DNA from: Bactericera cockerelli
Lineage: Eukaryota > Arthropoda > Insecta > Hemiptera > Triozidae
Assembly: GCA_024516035.1 (NCBI GenBank)
Contig: CM044967.1
Coordinates: 15,405,145-15,469,144, forward strand
Direction: 5' to 3'
Length of the DNA stretch: 64,000 nt
Shown here: positions 1-10,646 of the stretch, one piece after another
How positions within the stretch are numbered: the first letter of the stretch is position 1
How the letters are laid out: every line of letters starts with the position of its first letter
Notes under the pieces: generated by a model
Database searches by the model: none
Seen by the model: the letters and a program-made list of their open reading frames with translations, nothing else
What the model was told of the DNA's origin: nothing
Position numbers and translations under genes: made by a program

Positions 1-41
1 GTCAAAAGGTATAATAAATTAAATATAAACAAAGTTTGATC

Positions 42-90
42 AAGGGTGGTGATAATGCCTTTGGCATTCTCTTCAAATATTACAATATAC
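42..90 (-). mobile_element. LINE 3'-tail fragment with conserved hairpin
   Basis: On the minus strand it reads GAAGAGAATGCCAAAGGCATT, matching the tail word GAAGAGATTGCC...GGCAAT of the copies at 23640, 28960 and 40140. The hairpin is at 54-68. Only this stretch is recognisable. Confidence 0.4.
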
Positions 91-398
91 AAAGTTAGTT
101 ATAACATTGAAATGTCAGAAAAAAGAATAGGTATTATTACAGAATAAGGGCCACATTATAAAAAAAATGAGATGACAACAAAAAAAGAAAAAAATGAACA
201 AAGCCCTTGCTGGACTTTCCACTTTCTACCCACCACAGCACACCATATTTCGGAAAATGGAAGGTATTCCATTATTTTATGATTTGGACCTAATGCATCT
301 CCTGAGGCTAAGATAAAAAATTGAATAAATATTCATCTTTATTCAAAAAAGGTGTACTAGATCAACCAGATGTACTTATAATTAAGTATCTAAACATA

Positions 399-784
399 CC
401 TGGGGCTCATTGCATAAAAAACTTTACACATCATACTTCATGAGGTACGAAAAGCTAAAGTTTAAAGTATTTCCGTTTCATGAAACTTTACAAGTCACTT
501 TACGATTTCCCTTTGAACTGCCACTCAAACGCCCATTCTTAAATTGCAAACAAATGAAATTTAAGAAAATATTTTTATAAATTTTATTCATTTTCTTGTC
601 TCTTCTAATTCATTCAAATAAATAAATAAGCACTAGTTAAAATAGAAGAAAATGTGTGGCAGTTCACTTGACAAGTGACTTTAAAAATCAATTCGTAAAG
701 TTTCTTTATGGAACAGAATTTGAATTTTGAAGCGTGAACTCGTCAAGTATGAAGTGTAAAGTGCTTTATGTAATAGGCCCCTGG
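399..784. mobile_element. MITE with CCTGGGGC/GCCCCTGG ends, copy 1
   Basis: A sequence of about 386 bp with terminal inverted repeats. The left end CCTGGGGCTCATTGC and the right end GGCCCCTGG are imperfectly complementary, and inner arms share ACTTTACAC(A/T)TCATACTT. A second copy with the same ends lies at 11042-11430. No coding capacity and no clear target duplication. Confidence 0.6.
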
Positions 785-1911
785 ACAGCTGTTTCAGACT
801 AGGTACTTGACTTTCATCAGCAGGTAGGTAATACTTCTGAATATCCATGCCATCAACTCAGCTCCCTAATTCATTTTATTTATTTATACATTAATTTAAA
901 ACCCAGTACTAACTTTTTCAAGCATTTTCCCTAACTACAAGTAGATAGTTACTGTTATGACTTATGTCAAAAAACTATTTAAAAAAAGTTAAATAAAAAA
1001 AAAACATTATATTCAAGTCTTATAATAACAATTTAAAAGTATTCGTAAAAAAATGATATAATTATTGTACAGAAAACTAAGAAGTTGGATGATGATCATT
1101 AGCTAGAACAAAAGGATCAAATTTCAGTCACTCTTAAAAAAAATAATAAAATTATTATTTGGTGTGGGGCCCAGAGTGAAATAGAGAATTGTCAATACCA
1201 CGCGAAATTCGCATAGGGATGCAAATTTACAAAATAATTCATTATATAAACCAAAAAAAGCTTTGTTAGTATTTATTTTTGGCATTTAATTTGACAGTCA
1301 ATTTAGTGCCATTATGAGAAGACATATAAGTATATAAAAAAAACGTGTCAATGTTAAAAACCGGTTCAATTCGCAATGTAATGTCTAAATATCTTGTACT
1401 TAAATGTCGACCCCCCCTCTCCTTTCACATATTAATCATTCATAACTTCGAACCGAGAGACATAGGAACCAAGTAATGCTAGAAGATATTCGGTTCGAAT
1501 GACGCCGAATTTTCACTGCTTTGCTTATCATTAAAAAAATCAACACGTAATGATAGTTATTTGTTTATGTTTGTTAGGCAAGTTGAAATGAAAAATTATA
1601 ATATATTATGGCCATGATTGTTTGTTTTCTTCGAGTCTACTTTTGGACTGAAGTCAAAATTATGAAATTTGATCAGTGTACAAACATCTCGAAGCTCATT
1701 AAGAATCGTGTATTGTACTCGAGTTGAATGCTAAATCATTTTTTGAAAGAAATGTCGTGTGTCGTGTCATTCCTGAAAATAGATCTAAAAATCCGGTCTA
1801 TTTTGATTTTCTTTCCATGTCTTTTTTACACACAATTTTCTGATAACATTTCAAAGGCCCTTCAAATATGGCTAACTATCGTTTACAATGGTAGCTAATC
1901 TTAACGATGAT
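785..1911. other. Gene-free AT-rich stretch
   Basis: The first 90 bases (CTGTTTC ... ATCCATGCCATCAACT) recur near 51270-51345, so they belong to a dispersed repeat. The rest shows no gene, splice pattern or named repeat that I can support. Confidence 0.5.
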
Positions 1912-3160
1912 TTATTTATTTACACTTTTTTTTTTACAAAACAATCAACAATAAATTATTAACATAGAAAAAAACTTAACAATATTTCACAAAATAAAAT
2001 ATAGAAAAAAACATTTAAATTTACAAATGTCTTGTTCTCCGGGGCGAAGGTAATGCCTTAGGCGTTCTCTGCCACTTAACCCGGATGATGATTAATTGAC
2101 CGAACGCAGTGAGGTTCTGTTTTCATTTCGGTACGGGAGAATGTGGCCTTCGTTTGTGTTCCACTTTGTTTTTTGTATTGATCTTATGAGTGCCGTAAAT
2201 AAAAGCACTCCTGCAATGTGCCTGCTATAAGATCCCTAATACCTTGTAGCAGAATGCTTATGGTAAGGACTTTAAGGATTAAGAAGGTACATTCTCATTG
2301 AAATATTTTTTTATGAGCGCCGTAAATAAAATTGATCACACAATGTGCGGAGCACTAACTTTCTATAGGAAAGAACCATGACTGTAATACTTTTGATCAT
2401 AAGTATCTGGCTCATAATTATTTATATTTTATTTATTTAACAGACGTTTACATCATCAGAGGTCTGCCTGTGCTAGCAGCTCCTCCGCCACTTCATCATC
2501 AATTTCTTCATTCTGATTTTTATAATCAATCATTATACTTTCTAATGTTCGTTTTAGAACCACATTCTGGATGTAGCCTTGCACTTTTTTGTTAATGCCC
2601 AGTAATGCGATGTGTTTTTTGAAATACTTTGTCACCAGACCATCCCATGTTAACACTATTGGTACTAATGTCACTTTCGCTTTGCCATACATCAGAGATA
2701 GTTCTTTTCCCAACAAATCATACTTTCTTCCTTTTGTTACTTCCGTTGTTGCCAATATTCTCTTGCTTGTGATTCCAACTTCAATCAATGTAATTTCATT
2801 TGTTCTCAGATCGTGTATTAGGAGATCTGGTTTATTGTTTTCTATGCGTAGCTCTGTTTGGATGGGTACATCAGATTTAATTTTCACTCTTTCATTCGAT
2901 AGTACATTTTCAACTTTGTAATTTTTAAGTTTCTTACTTTTGCTCAGTCCATACTTTTCAGTAAACCAATAGTGAATACATCTTACAACATCATCATGGC
3001 GTTTCTTGTATTCAAAGTTCAACATTCGGCCACATTGTGTTGCTAGATGGTCCACGGTTTTATTGCCTTGATTACAATGATGGCATTTTTGTTGATTGTA
3101 AAATAAATTTCTGTCCTGCAAACAACACAACATACCTTCTTCTTGAAATACCTGCATTTT
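1912..3160 (-). mobile_element. 3' end of an RLE-type non-LTR retrotransposon (R2/R4-like group)
   Basis: On the minus strand the element ends in AAGTGTAAATAAATAAA at about 1912-1930, preceded by a 3' UTR with a hairpin at 2052-2066 and the ORF remnant at 2456-3157. The 5' part, including the reverse transcriptase, is missing. The tail is shared with other copies in the window (23640, 28840, 40125). Upstream of the ORF lies a degenerate tandem array rather than RT sequence, so the copy is 5'-truncated or rearranged. Confidence 0.75.
2456..3157 (-). pseudogene. C-terminal zinc knuckle and restriction-like endonuclease of an RLE LINE
   Basis: An open frame of 233 codons. Near residue 25 it has a CCHC-type knuckle (CHHC, then H and C in DHLATQC), as in R2-like ORFs after the RT domain. 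Then comes KPDLLIHD at about 109, followed by ITLIEVGIT. Together these give the PD...E arrangement of a PD-(D/E)XK-like endonuclease, and WDGLVTKY follows. Such domains cut the chromosomal target for target-primed reverse transcription. The N-terminal RT is absent, so this is a fragment, although its frame is intact. The exact clade is not determined. Confidence 0.75.
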
Positions 3161-3173
3161 ACTTCCTAGAATT

Positions 3174-3535
3174 TCTCTAAAATAATTATATTACTGCCGT
3201 GCATATATTTAGATATGCAATATCATTGAAAAATTACTTGGAAAATATATTTTCTCTTTTTTTTTCTCTCTCTCTCTCTTTCTCTAAAATAATTATAATT
3301 ATGAGTGCCGTGCATCGATTTAAATGTGCAATTTGATTGAAGAATTGCTTGAAAATTATATTTTCTCTCTCTCACTCTAGAATAATTGTATGAGTGCCGT
3401 GTATATAATTAGATATGCAATGTGATGTAAACACTGCTTGAAAATTATTTTTGTCTTTTTTTTTCTGACTCTCTCCTTCTAAAATCATTCTATGAGTGCC
3501 GTGCACATAATTAGATATGCAATAAACACTGTTCG
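3174..3535 (+). repeat. Degenerate tandem repeat, about 95-108 bp unit, four copies
   Basis: Each unit has a TGCCGTG(C/T)AT core (3195, 3301, 3390 and 3492), an ATTTAGATATGCAAT-like stretch, GCTTGAAAATTAT and a T/CT-rich run. The motif ATGAGTGCCGT also occurs at 2186 and, with one change, at 2313, inside the LINE 3' UTR. Confidence 0.6.
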
Positions 3536-3687
3536 AAAAATATTTTTTATCTCTTCTTTCTACGAGTATTTCTCTTTTCTCATTTCTCAGTCCAATTTGA
3601 TCCTTACTACTTACTACCATGTGATCAACGAAAAAGCAATCCAAAGTAATCTTCCGTTAGTATCGTTTAGTTTCATACAGAGCGATC

Positions 3688-3775
3688 TTCTCAGAGACTC
3701 AAGAGTACTTAAGCTATGCTGCGCTACCCATTAAAATTGTGAAGAGCTCTTGAGCTTCACCAAAAAGAAATCGTA
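3688..3775 (+). mobile_element. SINE-E 3' fragment
   Basis: Contains ATGCTGCGCTACCCA, then AATTGTGAAGAG and GCTTCACCA, the 3' part of the SINE-E family seen at 48827 and 62540. Confidence 0.5.
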
Positions 3776-3927
3776 CTTTAACTGATATAGAATACTTGTG
3801 TAGAATACTACACTCATCTTAGAAGCCAAATACAAATTGCTTAGGATGTATTCTTGTATACAAATATTATGAAAAATAAAAAATAAAAACATTGATTTAT
3901 TGATTTATAAACAAATGATTTATTACT

Positions 3928-4303
3928 ATTATGATCACAATCGTGATATCACAATTTCTCACACTTTACTAATTTTTTGCTTAACCTGGGACTCGATCAC
4001 TAAATTTTGTGCTTCACTTGGGACTTGAACCACCGCTTTCCAGATTAAAAGTCCACCGCTTTATAATAATAATAATATCGCCTTTTTTATACTGCCCGAT
4101 AAAGACTATCAAAGTCCCATTATTCCAGCAGTAAGCCCAAGACATATTATTATGTGGTAAAAATCCCAAATGGGAGGATAACTTGTCATGTCCCGGCTGG
4201 GTTTCGAACCCACAACCTCTGGAATCTCTGGATTCACAGAGTGCCGCCTTTACCACTGAGCTACCGGGACAGACAGACTTTATCGATCATGCTACCTAGG
4301 TCG
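3928..4303 (-). mobile_element. SINE-D interrupted by SINE-A
   Basis: SINE-D reads on the minus strand with its head (GATCGATAAAG) at about 4278-4303 and its body at 3928-4056 (GTGATATCAC, GGTTCAAGTCCC-like B box). It is split by the SINE-A copy at 4057-4277. A CTTTAT repeat lies on each side of the insert. Confidence 0.6.
4057..4277 (-). mobile_element. SINE-A (tRNA-derived), nested in SINE-D
   Basis: On the minus strand: TGTCCCGGTAGCTCAGTGG (A box), GGTTCGAAACCC (B box), then the body with CCCATTTGGGATTTT, ACCACATAATAATA and TACTGCTGGAATAATGGG, ending in an (ATT)n tail. The head has an internal Pol III promoter of tRNA type; the family is non-autonomous. Confidence 0.85.
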
Positions 4304-5283
4304 GTTGTGAAAAAATGCAACAGTGATGAATAAATGCAATTTAATAAACAAATTATTTCCGCTAGTTTAAAAATAAATCAACCTAATTATACTTCAAGCG
4401 GCCGTCCACCTAGAACAAATAGTTGTCATACTAATCAGCTAATCACCGATCACGATATCTGGAAAAGAAGCGAGCGCCTTCAATCTGCTAGTTATGTCAG
4501 GTATTTGTACCGGTTGAATCTAAAATACGTGACCAATAGGGAAAACCTTGCTTACGTAAGTAAAAGGTTAAGTCTCTTGCATGTCCATTGTCCAAAATTC
4601 TGTCTATTGAAAGTTATCATATTTGTGTTAATCCCTTTCGTGATATGGTACTGGGGTCGTTACTTAGTGGGTAGTTGGGTACGGAAAGTAAGTAAAATTC
4701 TAGGGCTGATAGAACTCGTCCATTGAAATCGAAAACATTTTAGCCTGAAATTTCTCGGACAACCTTCATTTCCAAAATGGCGGACATTTTGTGAGTTTCC
4801 AATATTTAGGTACTGTACATACGTGGATTCACTTTATACTTTTCTCTGCTTAATATAACTACAAAATATTTGCACGGTTCAGAATTTAACATTATAAGAG
4901 TATAACATTTCAGAGTATAACATTTCAGAAGATATAAAAATCTGATGAGCTTATTTCAAGAGCGTTTTTCAAAATGAAGCATTTCCTACAAAATCACTTA
5001 AGAATATTTTCGATTGAAATCGACGAGTTCTGTCAGATAATTTCGATTCACCCTGTATATACTTTTCAACTTATCATTAACTGTATTAGGTATAGGTACA
5101 TCAGTCTGTTGTTTGAGAATATACTCGTTAACTCTTGTACCTATAGCTATAATGATATCAGTTATGTTATTTGAGAATACAACATAGCTGTGATAGCGCG
5201 AGTATTGTCTTTTCTCAGATTGGAGAGTCACCAGACAAAGTGGTGCCAATCTATTATTGCTGACATGATACCATCAATAATAC
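4304..5283. other. Gene-free stretch with one unassigned open frame
   Basis: A 130-codon frame at 4334-4726 (+) starts MQFNKQII and ends with a hydrophobic segment. It shows no family motif and no codon or splice support, so I do not call it a gene. The remainder is AT-rich with nothing recognised. Confidence 0.4.
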
Positions 5284-5668
5284 AGTAGAACCTGGATATA
5301 AGAGATCTCAAAGGACCGGATTTTTTCTCTTATATCCTGATTTTTCGAATAAAAAAGTTTTTTTAAGGAGGTAAATTTGACCTGGAATTTTTTTACTTTA
5401 TATACAGGTTTCTTTTTTACCCAGTTCTCTTATGTCCAGGTTTCTGTTTTATCCAGTTTTTTTATATCCAGGTTTCTTTTAAATCCAGTTCTCTTATATC
5501 CAAGTTTCTCTCATACCCATTTCTCCTATATCCAGATTTCTTTTTACCCAGTTCTCATATATCCACAGGTTTCTTTTTATCCAATTCTCTTATATCCAGG
5601 TTTCTTTTTCATCCAGTTCTCTTATATCCAGGCTTCTTTTTTATCCAGTTGTGTCGTGTCCAGGGGTC
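5284..5668 (+). repeat. Pogo/Tigger-like terminal sequence followed by a degenerate tandem repeat of about 30 bp
   Basis: TACAGTAGAACCTGGATATAAG resembles pogo/Tigger termini after a TA site. From about 5400, a unit like TCTTATATCCAGGTTTCTTT recurs about nine times with drift. The translated frame here is simply the repeat. No right terminus was found, so the transposon assignment is tentative. Confidence 0.5.
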
Positions 5669-6072
5669 GCGAATAATATATATAATGATACTCGTACTTC
5701 ACAGAATCACTTATCTACATGCGTACTTCATCTATTTCTTGAACGTTGATGGAATATTTGACTGAAGCACTCTACTATTAACTAATCTAAAGGTGAAAGT
5801 AACACTAACTTGACCATTGACAACATAGCTACTCTAGGGTACTGTCAGTAAACCCTTTCATATACTTACTTAGTAGTTGCTTATGGTATGAAATACTTAT
5901 AATAAGCAATTATTGCTTATGGTATACGGTACCACTGATTGGAGCTATACCAACTTTGAGATCATACTATGGTTGAAAAAGTATAAATTGAGACGACAGA
6001 GAAACGGTCGTTGCAATGATTAGATAGTGTAATGAACTGTAATGGGTCTCGCTAGAGGACGTTAAACAGATA
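5669..6072. other. Gene-free stretch
   Basis: AT-rich sequence with short internal duplications (GCTTATGGTAT twice near 5880-5920). Nothing else recognised. Confidence 0.4.
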
Positions 6073-6272
6073 AAAATAATTCTCTTTAGTGGAAGATACC
6101 CACCAGATTAGGTTAATGCTCAATCCATTTTCTACTACCTAACCCTCAGAATCTTATTATTATGTGGTCACAAACTCAAATAAATGGGGAAAAATTCATG
6201 CACTGGGGGCGATTCGAACCAACGGATCCCTACGCTACCTGAATCACTACCGCTTGATTTTGCACTCAGCTC
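6073..6272 (-). mobile_element. SINE-B (tRNA-derived)
   Basis: Minus-strand head with CAGGTAGCGTAGGGATCCGT and TGGTTCGAATC (B box). The body has TGCATGAATTTTTCC, a GACCACATAATAATA-like core and GGTAGAAAATGG, ending in TCTTTAGTGGAAG-type sequence. Confidence 0.75.
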
Positions 6273-6972
6273 TTCTGTCTGTCACGAAGATTTTTTTTTT
6301 AAAGGTGTCACAGGTTTTTTTTTTTTTTTTTTTTTTTTCGCAGCCAAATATATAAAATGGCTTAGGATGGGTCCTCTGTTTTTAAAATTAAATTAAAAAA
6401 GAAAAAAAAAAAAAAAAAATAGCCATGCAACAGGGGCAACTGTAGACACTTGTGTTCTGTGTTATAACTTGCCCATCCCGTAGTATGCCTTCCCTCTGAT
6501 AGGCTGATTGAAATCGTCGCCGGACCCTGCTCTCAGCTAATTTCCCCGCGTTAGAAATCCTGCCGATATTATTTAACTTTCCATCCAGTGTGACCGGTTC
6601 TGTGCAGAAAACACACCTCTGGCACCCAATGAAACGCATACATGTGAGTTTTACTTTCAAAATCAGATTAACACGGCGCTGTTTTATTATGTATGTGATA
6701 ATTAATTGTTATTTTCAAATTCAATGCATAAAAATAAGTTTTATGGGTCTGATTTCTCGTGAAATTGTAATAAAGACGAACAACTTACTTTCCCTCTGTA
6801 TTAAAGTTATTGATCAGATTCGTGATATTATCAAGAAAGCAAGGAGTCGAGATATCGAGAAGTCGATAGAGAACAATCCCTTGATTCTCACCAGATAAAA
6901 AACCAGAGGATGCGTATAACAAGTTACTATAAATTGATAATTTTCATAATTAAAAAAAGTTATCAAACCTAT

Positions 6973-7112
6973 TTGTGTTAATCACAATCGTGATATCACA
7001 AGTACTCAATGTCACTTTACTCACTTAGCTAAATATTTGCTGAACTTGAGACTCGAACCACCGATCTCTGGTTACGAGTCCACCACTTTATCGATCAAGC
7101 TGCTGAGGTAGG
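6973..7112 (-). mobile_element. SINE-D (tRNA-derived)
   Basis: Minus strand: AGCTTGATCGATAAAGTGG (A-box region), CAGAGATCGGTGGTTCGAGTC (B box), then TGTGATATCACGATTGTG and AACACAAAT at the 3' end. Confidence 0.7.
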
Positions 7113-7249
7113 ATTTTTGTAAAGTTATTGATTAGGTAGCTATTATAACTAGATATTTTTGTGATTTTATTCTTGTTTGTATTATTTAGCGCAGCGGTAA
7201 CCAACCTTTTTGAGCCACCAAGTAATAATAATCTTCTTTTACTCTGTCT

Positions 7250-7364
7250 TGAGCAGGGTCGAAGTTGTTCAACCTCATAGTTGAGGTTGGTTGGTTTTGG
7301 CACATTTTTTACGGCTGGATGCCCTTCCTAACGCCAACAATTCTATTTGATTTAACGTTCTGGA
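7250..7364 (+). repeat. Dispersed repeat with GGCTGGATGCCCTTCCTAAC
   Basis: CCTCATAGTTGAGGTTGG, then GGCTGGATGCCC and TAACGCCAAC. The same module is at 21930-22110 (-) and 26935-27080 (+). Function unknown; possibly part of a LINE UTR. Confidence 0.55.
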
Positions 7365-7574
7365 TTAGGACGGGGGGTTTACCCTCCATTCGCTGGGAAT
7401 CGTACCAGCTACCCACATTAACCTCACCCAGCTTGGGTAGGGCCGGAAATGCCAGCCTTACATGTACGGAGGGAACAGAATTCTCTGTGTGAAAAATCTG
7501 CTCCGACCGGGGATCGAACTCAGGATCTCTGGACTACGGGCAATAGTCACAACCGTTACGCCACGAAGGCTGGT
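7365..7574 (-). mobile_element. SINE-C with tRNA-type head
   Basis: Minus strand: GTGGCGTAACGGTTGTGAC (A box), CTGAGTTCGATCCCC (B box), then TCTGTTCCCTCCG and the body TGGGTGAGGTTAATGTGGG with GATTCCCAGCGAATGGAGGG. The body is the one shared with the 5S-headed copies at 42612 and 60476. Confidence 0.8.
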
Positions 7575-7587
7575 GTAACGGTACCAC

Positions 7588-7787
7588 CAAGTAATAATAA
7601 TATCGCCTTGTTCATACTGCCCGATTAGAACTATTGAATCCCATTTTTCGAATATTAAGTCCAAGACTTACTATTGTGTGGTCAAAATCCCAAATAGGAG
7701 GATGTCATGTACCGGCTGGGTTTCGATTCTGCGATCTCTGGATAACCAGACCGACCGTCGCCTTGACCACTGAGCTACCGGAACAGG
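7588..7787 (-). mobile_element. SINE-A (tRNA-derived)
   Basis: Same layout as 4057-4277: a CCGGTAGCTCAGTGG-type head at the right, AACCCAGCCGG, CCCAAT/ATTTGGGATTTTGACCA body and a TTATTATTAC tail at the left. Slightly diverged. Confidence 0.75.
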
Positions 7788-8104
7788 TGTGATATTGTGT
7801 ATAAGTACCGGGTGAGGTAATAAGTAATAATAATGATGCTGTGATTTCAATTATTAAAATAAAATGAAAAATATTTTACATTCATTCTCTAGGCACACAG
7901 GAAAAATGTAGGTACAGTTTCCATCTCGTTTAAATTACAAAATATTCGGTCATTACTGGTTGGGTAAGTACAATATCATCTTGGCATATCATCAGAGTTA
8001 CATGCCCTGAGGCCAATCTGGCATCATTCATTTTGGTTTCACGTTTCCTAGGAAATAGATATTTAGCTGAAGAACCGACAGACCGATACTGAAGAACCGT
8101 GCAC

Positions 8105-8545
8105 TGGTAGTCAAGTGGTTTTTAACGCGCTACTTTGGTGATCCAGGTAGCGTAGTACGTTGGTTCGAATCCCGTTGGAGGAATTTTTCTGCTCTGTACT
8201 TGGATGTTTGGGGTCCACTCATACCTCGTGAGGAAAAATGAGTAGTTACTTGTTTGAGTAACGAACAGTGGCGGCATTACCAGAGTAAAAAGTAATGAAT
8301 GTAATAGAATTCGAAAAGTGAAGGAGGCTCTTAACACTTGGACGACCGGTGGTACACGCGTGTCTGTACGGAATGGACCGGGTGTACCACCGGTGGTACA
8401 CGCATGTACTACGCCTGTGAATAGCCTAAACATCGCCGGTCCCACGCGAGAACTTACTAAAAACATGCCGGTCGTCTATGTGTTAATAATGCTGCGCTAC
8501 CACAAAAATTGTGAAGAGGCCATGTGCTTCACCACAAATAAAAAA
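8105..8545 (+). mobile_element. Chimeric SINE: SINE-B head joined to SINE-E body, split by a MITE
   Basis: The head (GTAGTCAAGTGGTTT, ATCCAGGTAGCGTAG, TTGGTTCGAATCCC) matches SINE-B at 15050. After a short joint, the body (TTTTTCTGCTCTGTACTTGG, GGGGTCCACTCATACCTCGT, GGCGGCATTACCAGAG) matches SINE-E at 62540. The body is interrupted at CTCTTAA by the element at 8335-8482 and resumes as TAATGCTGCGCTACC. Confidence 0.7.
8335..8482. mobile_element. piggyBac-type MITE with TTAA target duplication
   Basis: 148 bp flanked by TTAA on both sides (8331-8334 and 8483-8486). Ends CACTTGGACGACCGG and CCGGTCGTCTATGTG are imperfect inverted repeats. The interrupted SINE-E has CTCTTAGTAATGCTG in intact copies, so the empty site is known from within the window. 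GC-rich inside, with internal CCACCGGTGGTACACG palindromes. Non-coding. Confidence 0.75.
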
Positions 8546-8767
8546 ATCAATCATACTTCATCGATAACCCCGATATACATCGGAATCACTAAGTTATTAG
8601 GTAGCGGAACAATCCGATAAAGCTAGTCAATCGGTCACTTGACTCACTTGGTCGCGGTGACTACCTTCTAAGCAATCTAAGCCATTCTAGATTCTAGGGA
8701 GCACTTTGCGACATATTTTACCTCGCGGTTTTCGCAATATGACTCGCAGATGGTCTGTGATGTTGTC

Positions 8768-9534
8768 TGCTTATCCGGTAGTAGAGTACGCTTCCCCTCT
8801 GATGGGCGGCAAGTAACACACTTCCCGTGTCTGCTTATCCCGTAGTATAGTACGCTTCCCCTCTGATGGGCGGCAAGTAACACACTTCCCGTGTCTGCTT
8901 ATCTGGTAGTAGAGTACGCTTCCCCTCTGATGGGCGGCAAGTAACACACTTCCCGTGTCTGCTTATCCCGTAGTATAGTACGCTTCCCCTCTGATGGGCG
9001 GCAAGTAACACACTTCCCGTGTCTGCTTATCCCGTAGTATAGTACGCTTCCCCTCTGATGGGCGGCAAGTAACACACTTCCCGTGTCTGCTTATCTGGTA
9101 GTAGAGTACGCTTCCCCTCTGATGGGCGGCAAGTAACACACTTCCCGTGTCTGTTTGTCCGTAGTAGAGTACGCTTCCCCTCTGATGGGCGGCAAGTAAC
9201 ACACTTCCCGTGTCTGCTTATCCGGTAGTATAGTACGCTTCCCCTCTGATGGGCGGCAAGTAACACACTTCCCGTGTCTGCTTATCCGGTAGTATAGTAC
9301 GCTTCCCCTCTGATGTGCGGGCGCAAGTAACACACTTCCCGTGTCTGCTTATCCGGTAGTATAGTACGCTTCCCCTCTGATGGGCGGCAAGTAACACACT
9401 TCCCGTGTCTGCTTATCCCGTAGTATAGTACGCTTCCCCTCTGATGGGCGGCAAGTAACACACTTCCCGTGTCTGCTTATCCCGTAGTATAGTACGCTTC
9501 CCCTCTGATGGGCGGCAAGTAACACACTTCCCGT
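8768..9534 (+). repeat. Minisatellite, 64-bp unit, about 12 copies
   Basis: Twelve near-identical units with the core CGCTTCCCCTCTGATGGGCG and AAGTAACACACTTCCCGTG. Variants alternate between TATCCCGTAGTATAG and TATC(C/T)GGTAGTAGAG. Because 64 is not a multiple of three, all frames shift through the array. The repeated peptide MLLAAHQRGSVLYY seen on the minus strand is a by-product. Confidence 0.95.
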
Positions 9535-10640
9535 TATCTCTCATTTTTATGGCTATTTGTTTTTAATCAATATTTCTACCTATATGTTGATTACGTCTCA
9601 CGAATAAATTATTGAATATGTAGTAATAGTATTCACGAGTATAGAATTTTATTGTTGATAATTTTGTGGCTTCTGAGTTCTGAATTAGGTTCGGGATACC
9701 GTAATCCTGTTCAACATGTCTGACCAAGTACTCCAGGACAGGATTCTAGGTCTAATCTATTACTGTGATTGGGTATCTTATGTGATTGAGTATCCGCTGT
9801 GATTAACTACTGAGTATCCTGTGTGATTGGGTATTGAGCGTGAGCTCGTAAACTTTTACTCATTTCACTTTTATGGAATTGTTACTTACGACCGTACGCG
9901 AGGTGACAGGAATTTCAAACGGATTTATAATGTCTCGAGCGTCGTGTGTGACTTCTGAACACTGGACATGTTGAAATGTTAATGCATTGTATTGGACTGT
10001 CGTGGAATAATCAATGATCGATACAGCGATCTCATCCTAGATTAGATCTGGCCTGGGTCGAACAAGTGACCCATTGTTGATGAGGTAAAAGTTTTTGTTG
10101 TAGCGCGCAGCGGTGATGATCTAAGTGGGTGTAGTTGGTGTTCAAAATCCCCAAAGCTCCCTTTCAACCGTCACAAAACGCACTCTGATTGGTTAGGTTA
10201 TAATACAAGGAATGAAAATGACCTATCAGAGACGAGAAAGACAAAGAGGCAGACCAAGACACACTTGGATGAAACCACAACAAATTTATCAAAAAAGCAA
10301 CCTCACCGGCTGTACACTAGTTACGTAAGGAGGCATGGCCCTATTTTTAATTTTGCTAACCCTACTCTACACTCGAGGCATTGGCGTCTTACATCGTGAT
10401 ATTTACGCAAGTATAGTAAACACCGAGCTCACCAATATGCCTACGACACTTTCTACAGAAAAATATGCCTAGCAATACTTGTTGACATGGGATAAGGCAA
10501 AGGGATGTACTCGTATGGGTCACTTTTTTGGGTCTAAATGAATGAAGTGCTCTCAAAGCTTTTCAAGGGAATTCGAGATTTCCTTATTTCCATTTACATA
10601 AAATTCTGCCGCTGGAATAGTGATCACTCTTTTCGTCATG
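9535..10640. other. Gene-free stretch with a possible LINE scrap
   Basis: At 10228-10260 the + strand encodes RQRGRPRHTWM, which resembles the RGRP..TW motif near the C-terminus of some non-LTR reverse transcriptases. It is too short and isolated to call. The rest shows nothing. Confidence 0.35.
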
Positions 10641-10646
10641 TTGTCG

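Noticed and set aside
4334..4726. 130-codon plus-strand frame
   Set aside because: No family motif, no splice or promoter support; surrounded by repeats.
8677..9333. Overlapping minus-strand frames encoding repeats of MLLAAHQRGSVLYY
   Set aside because: They are the 64-bp minisatellite read in rotating frames; no start context, splice site or non-repeat sequence.
8768..9534. CRISPR-like array
   Set aside because: Units are contiguous with no unique spacers, and the DNA is eukaryotic.
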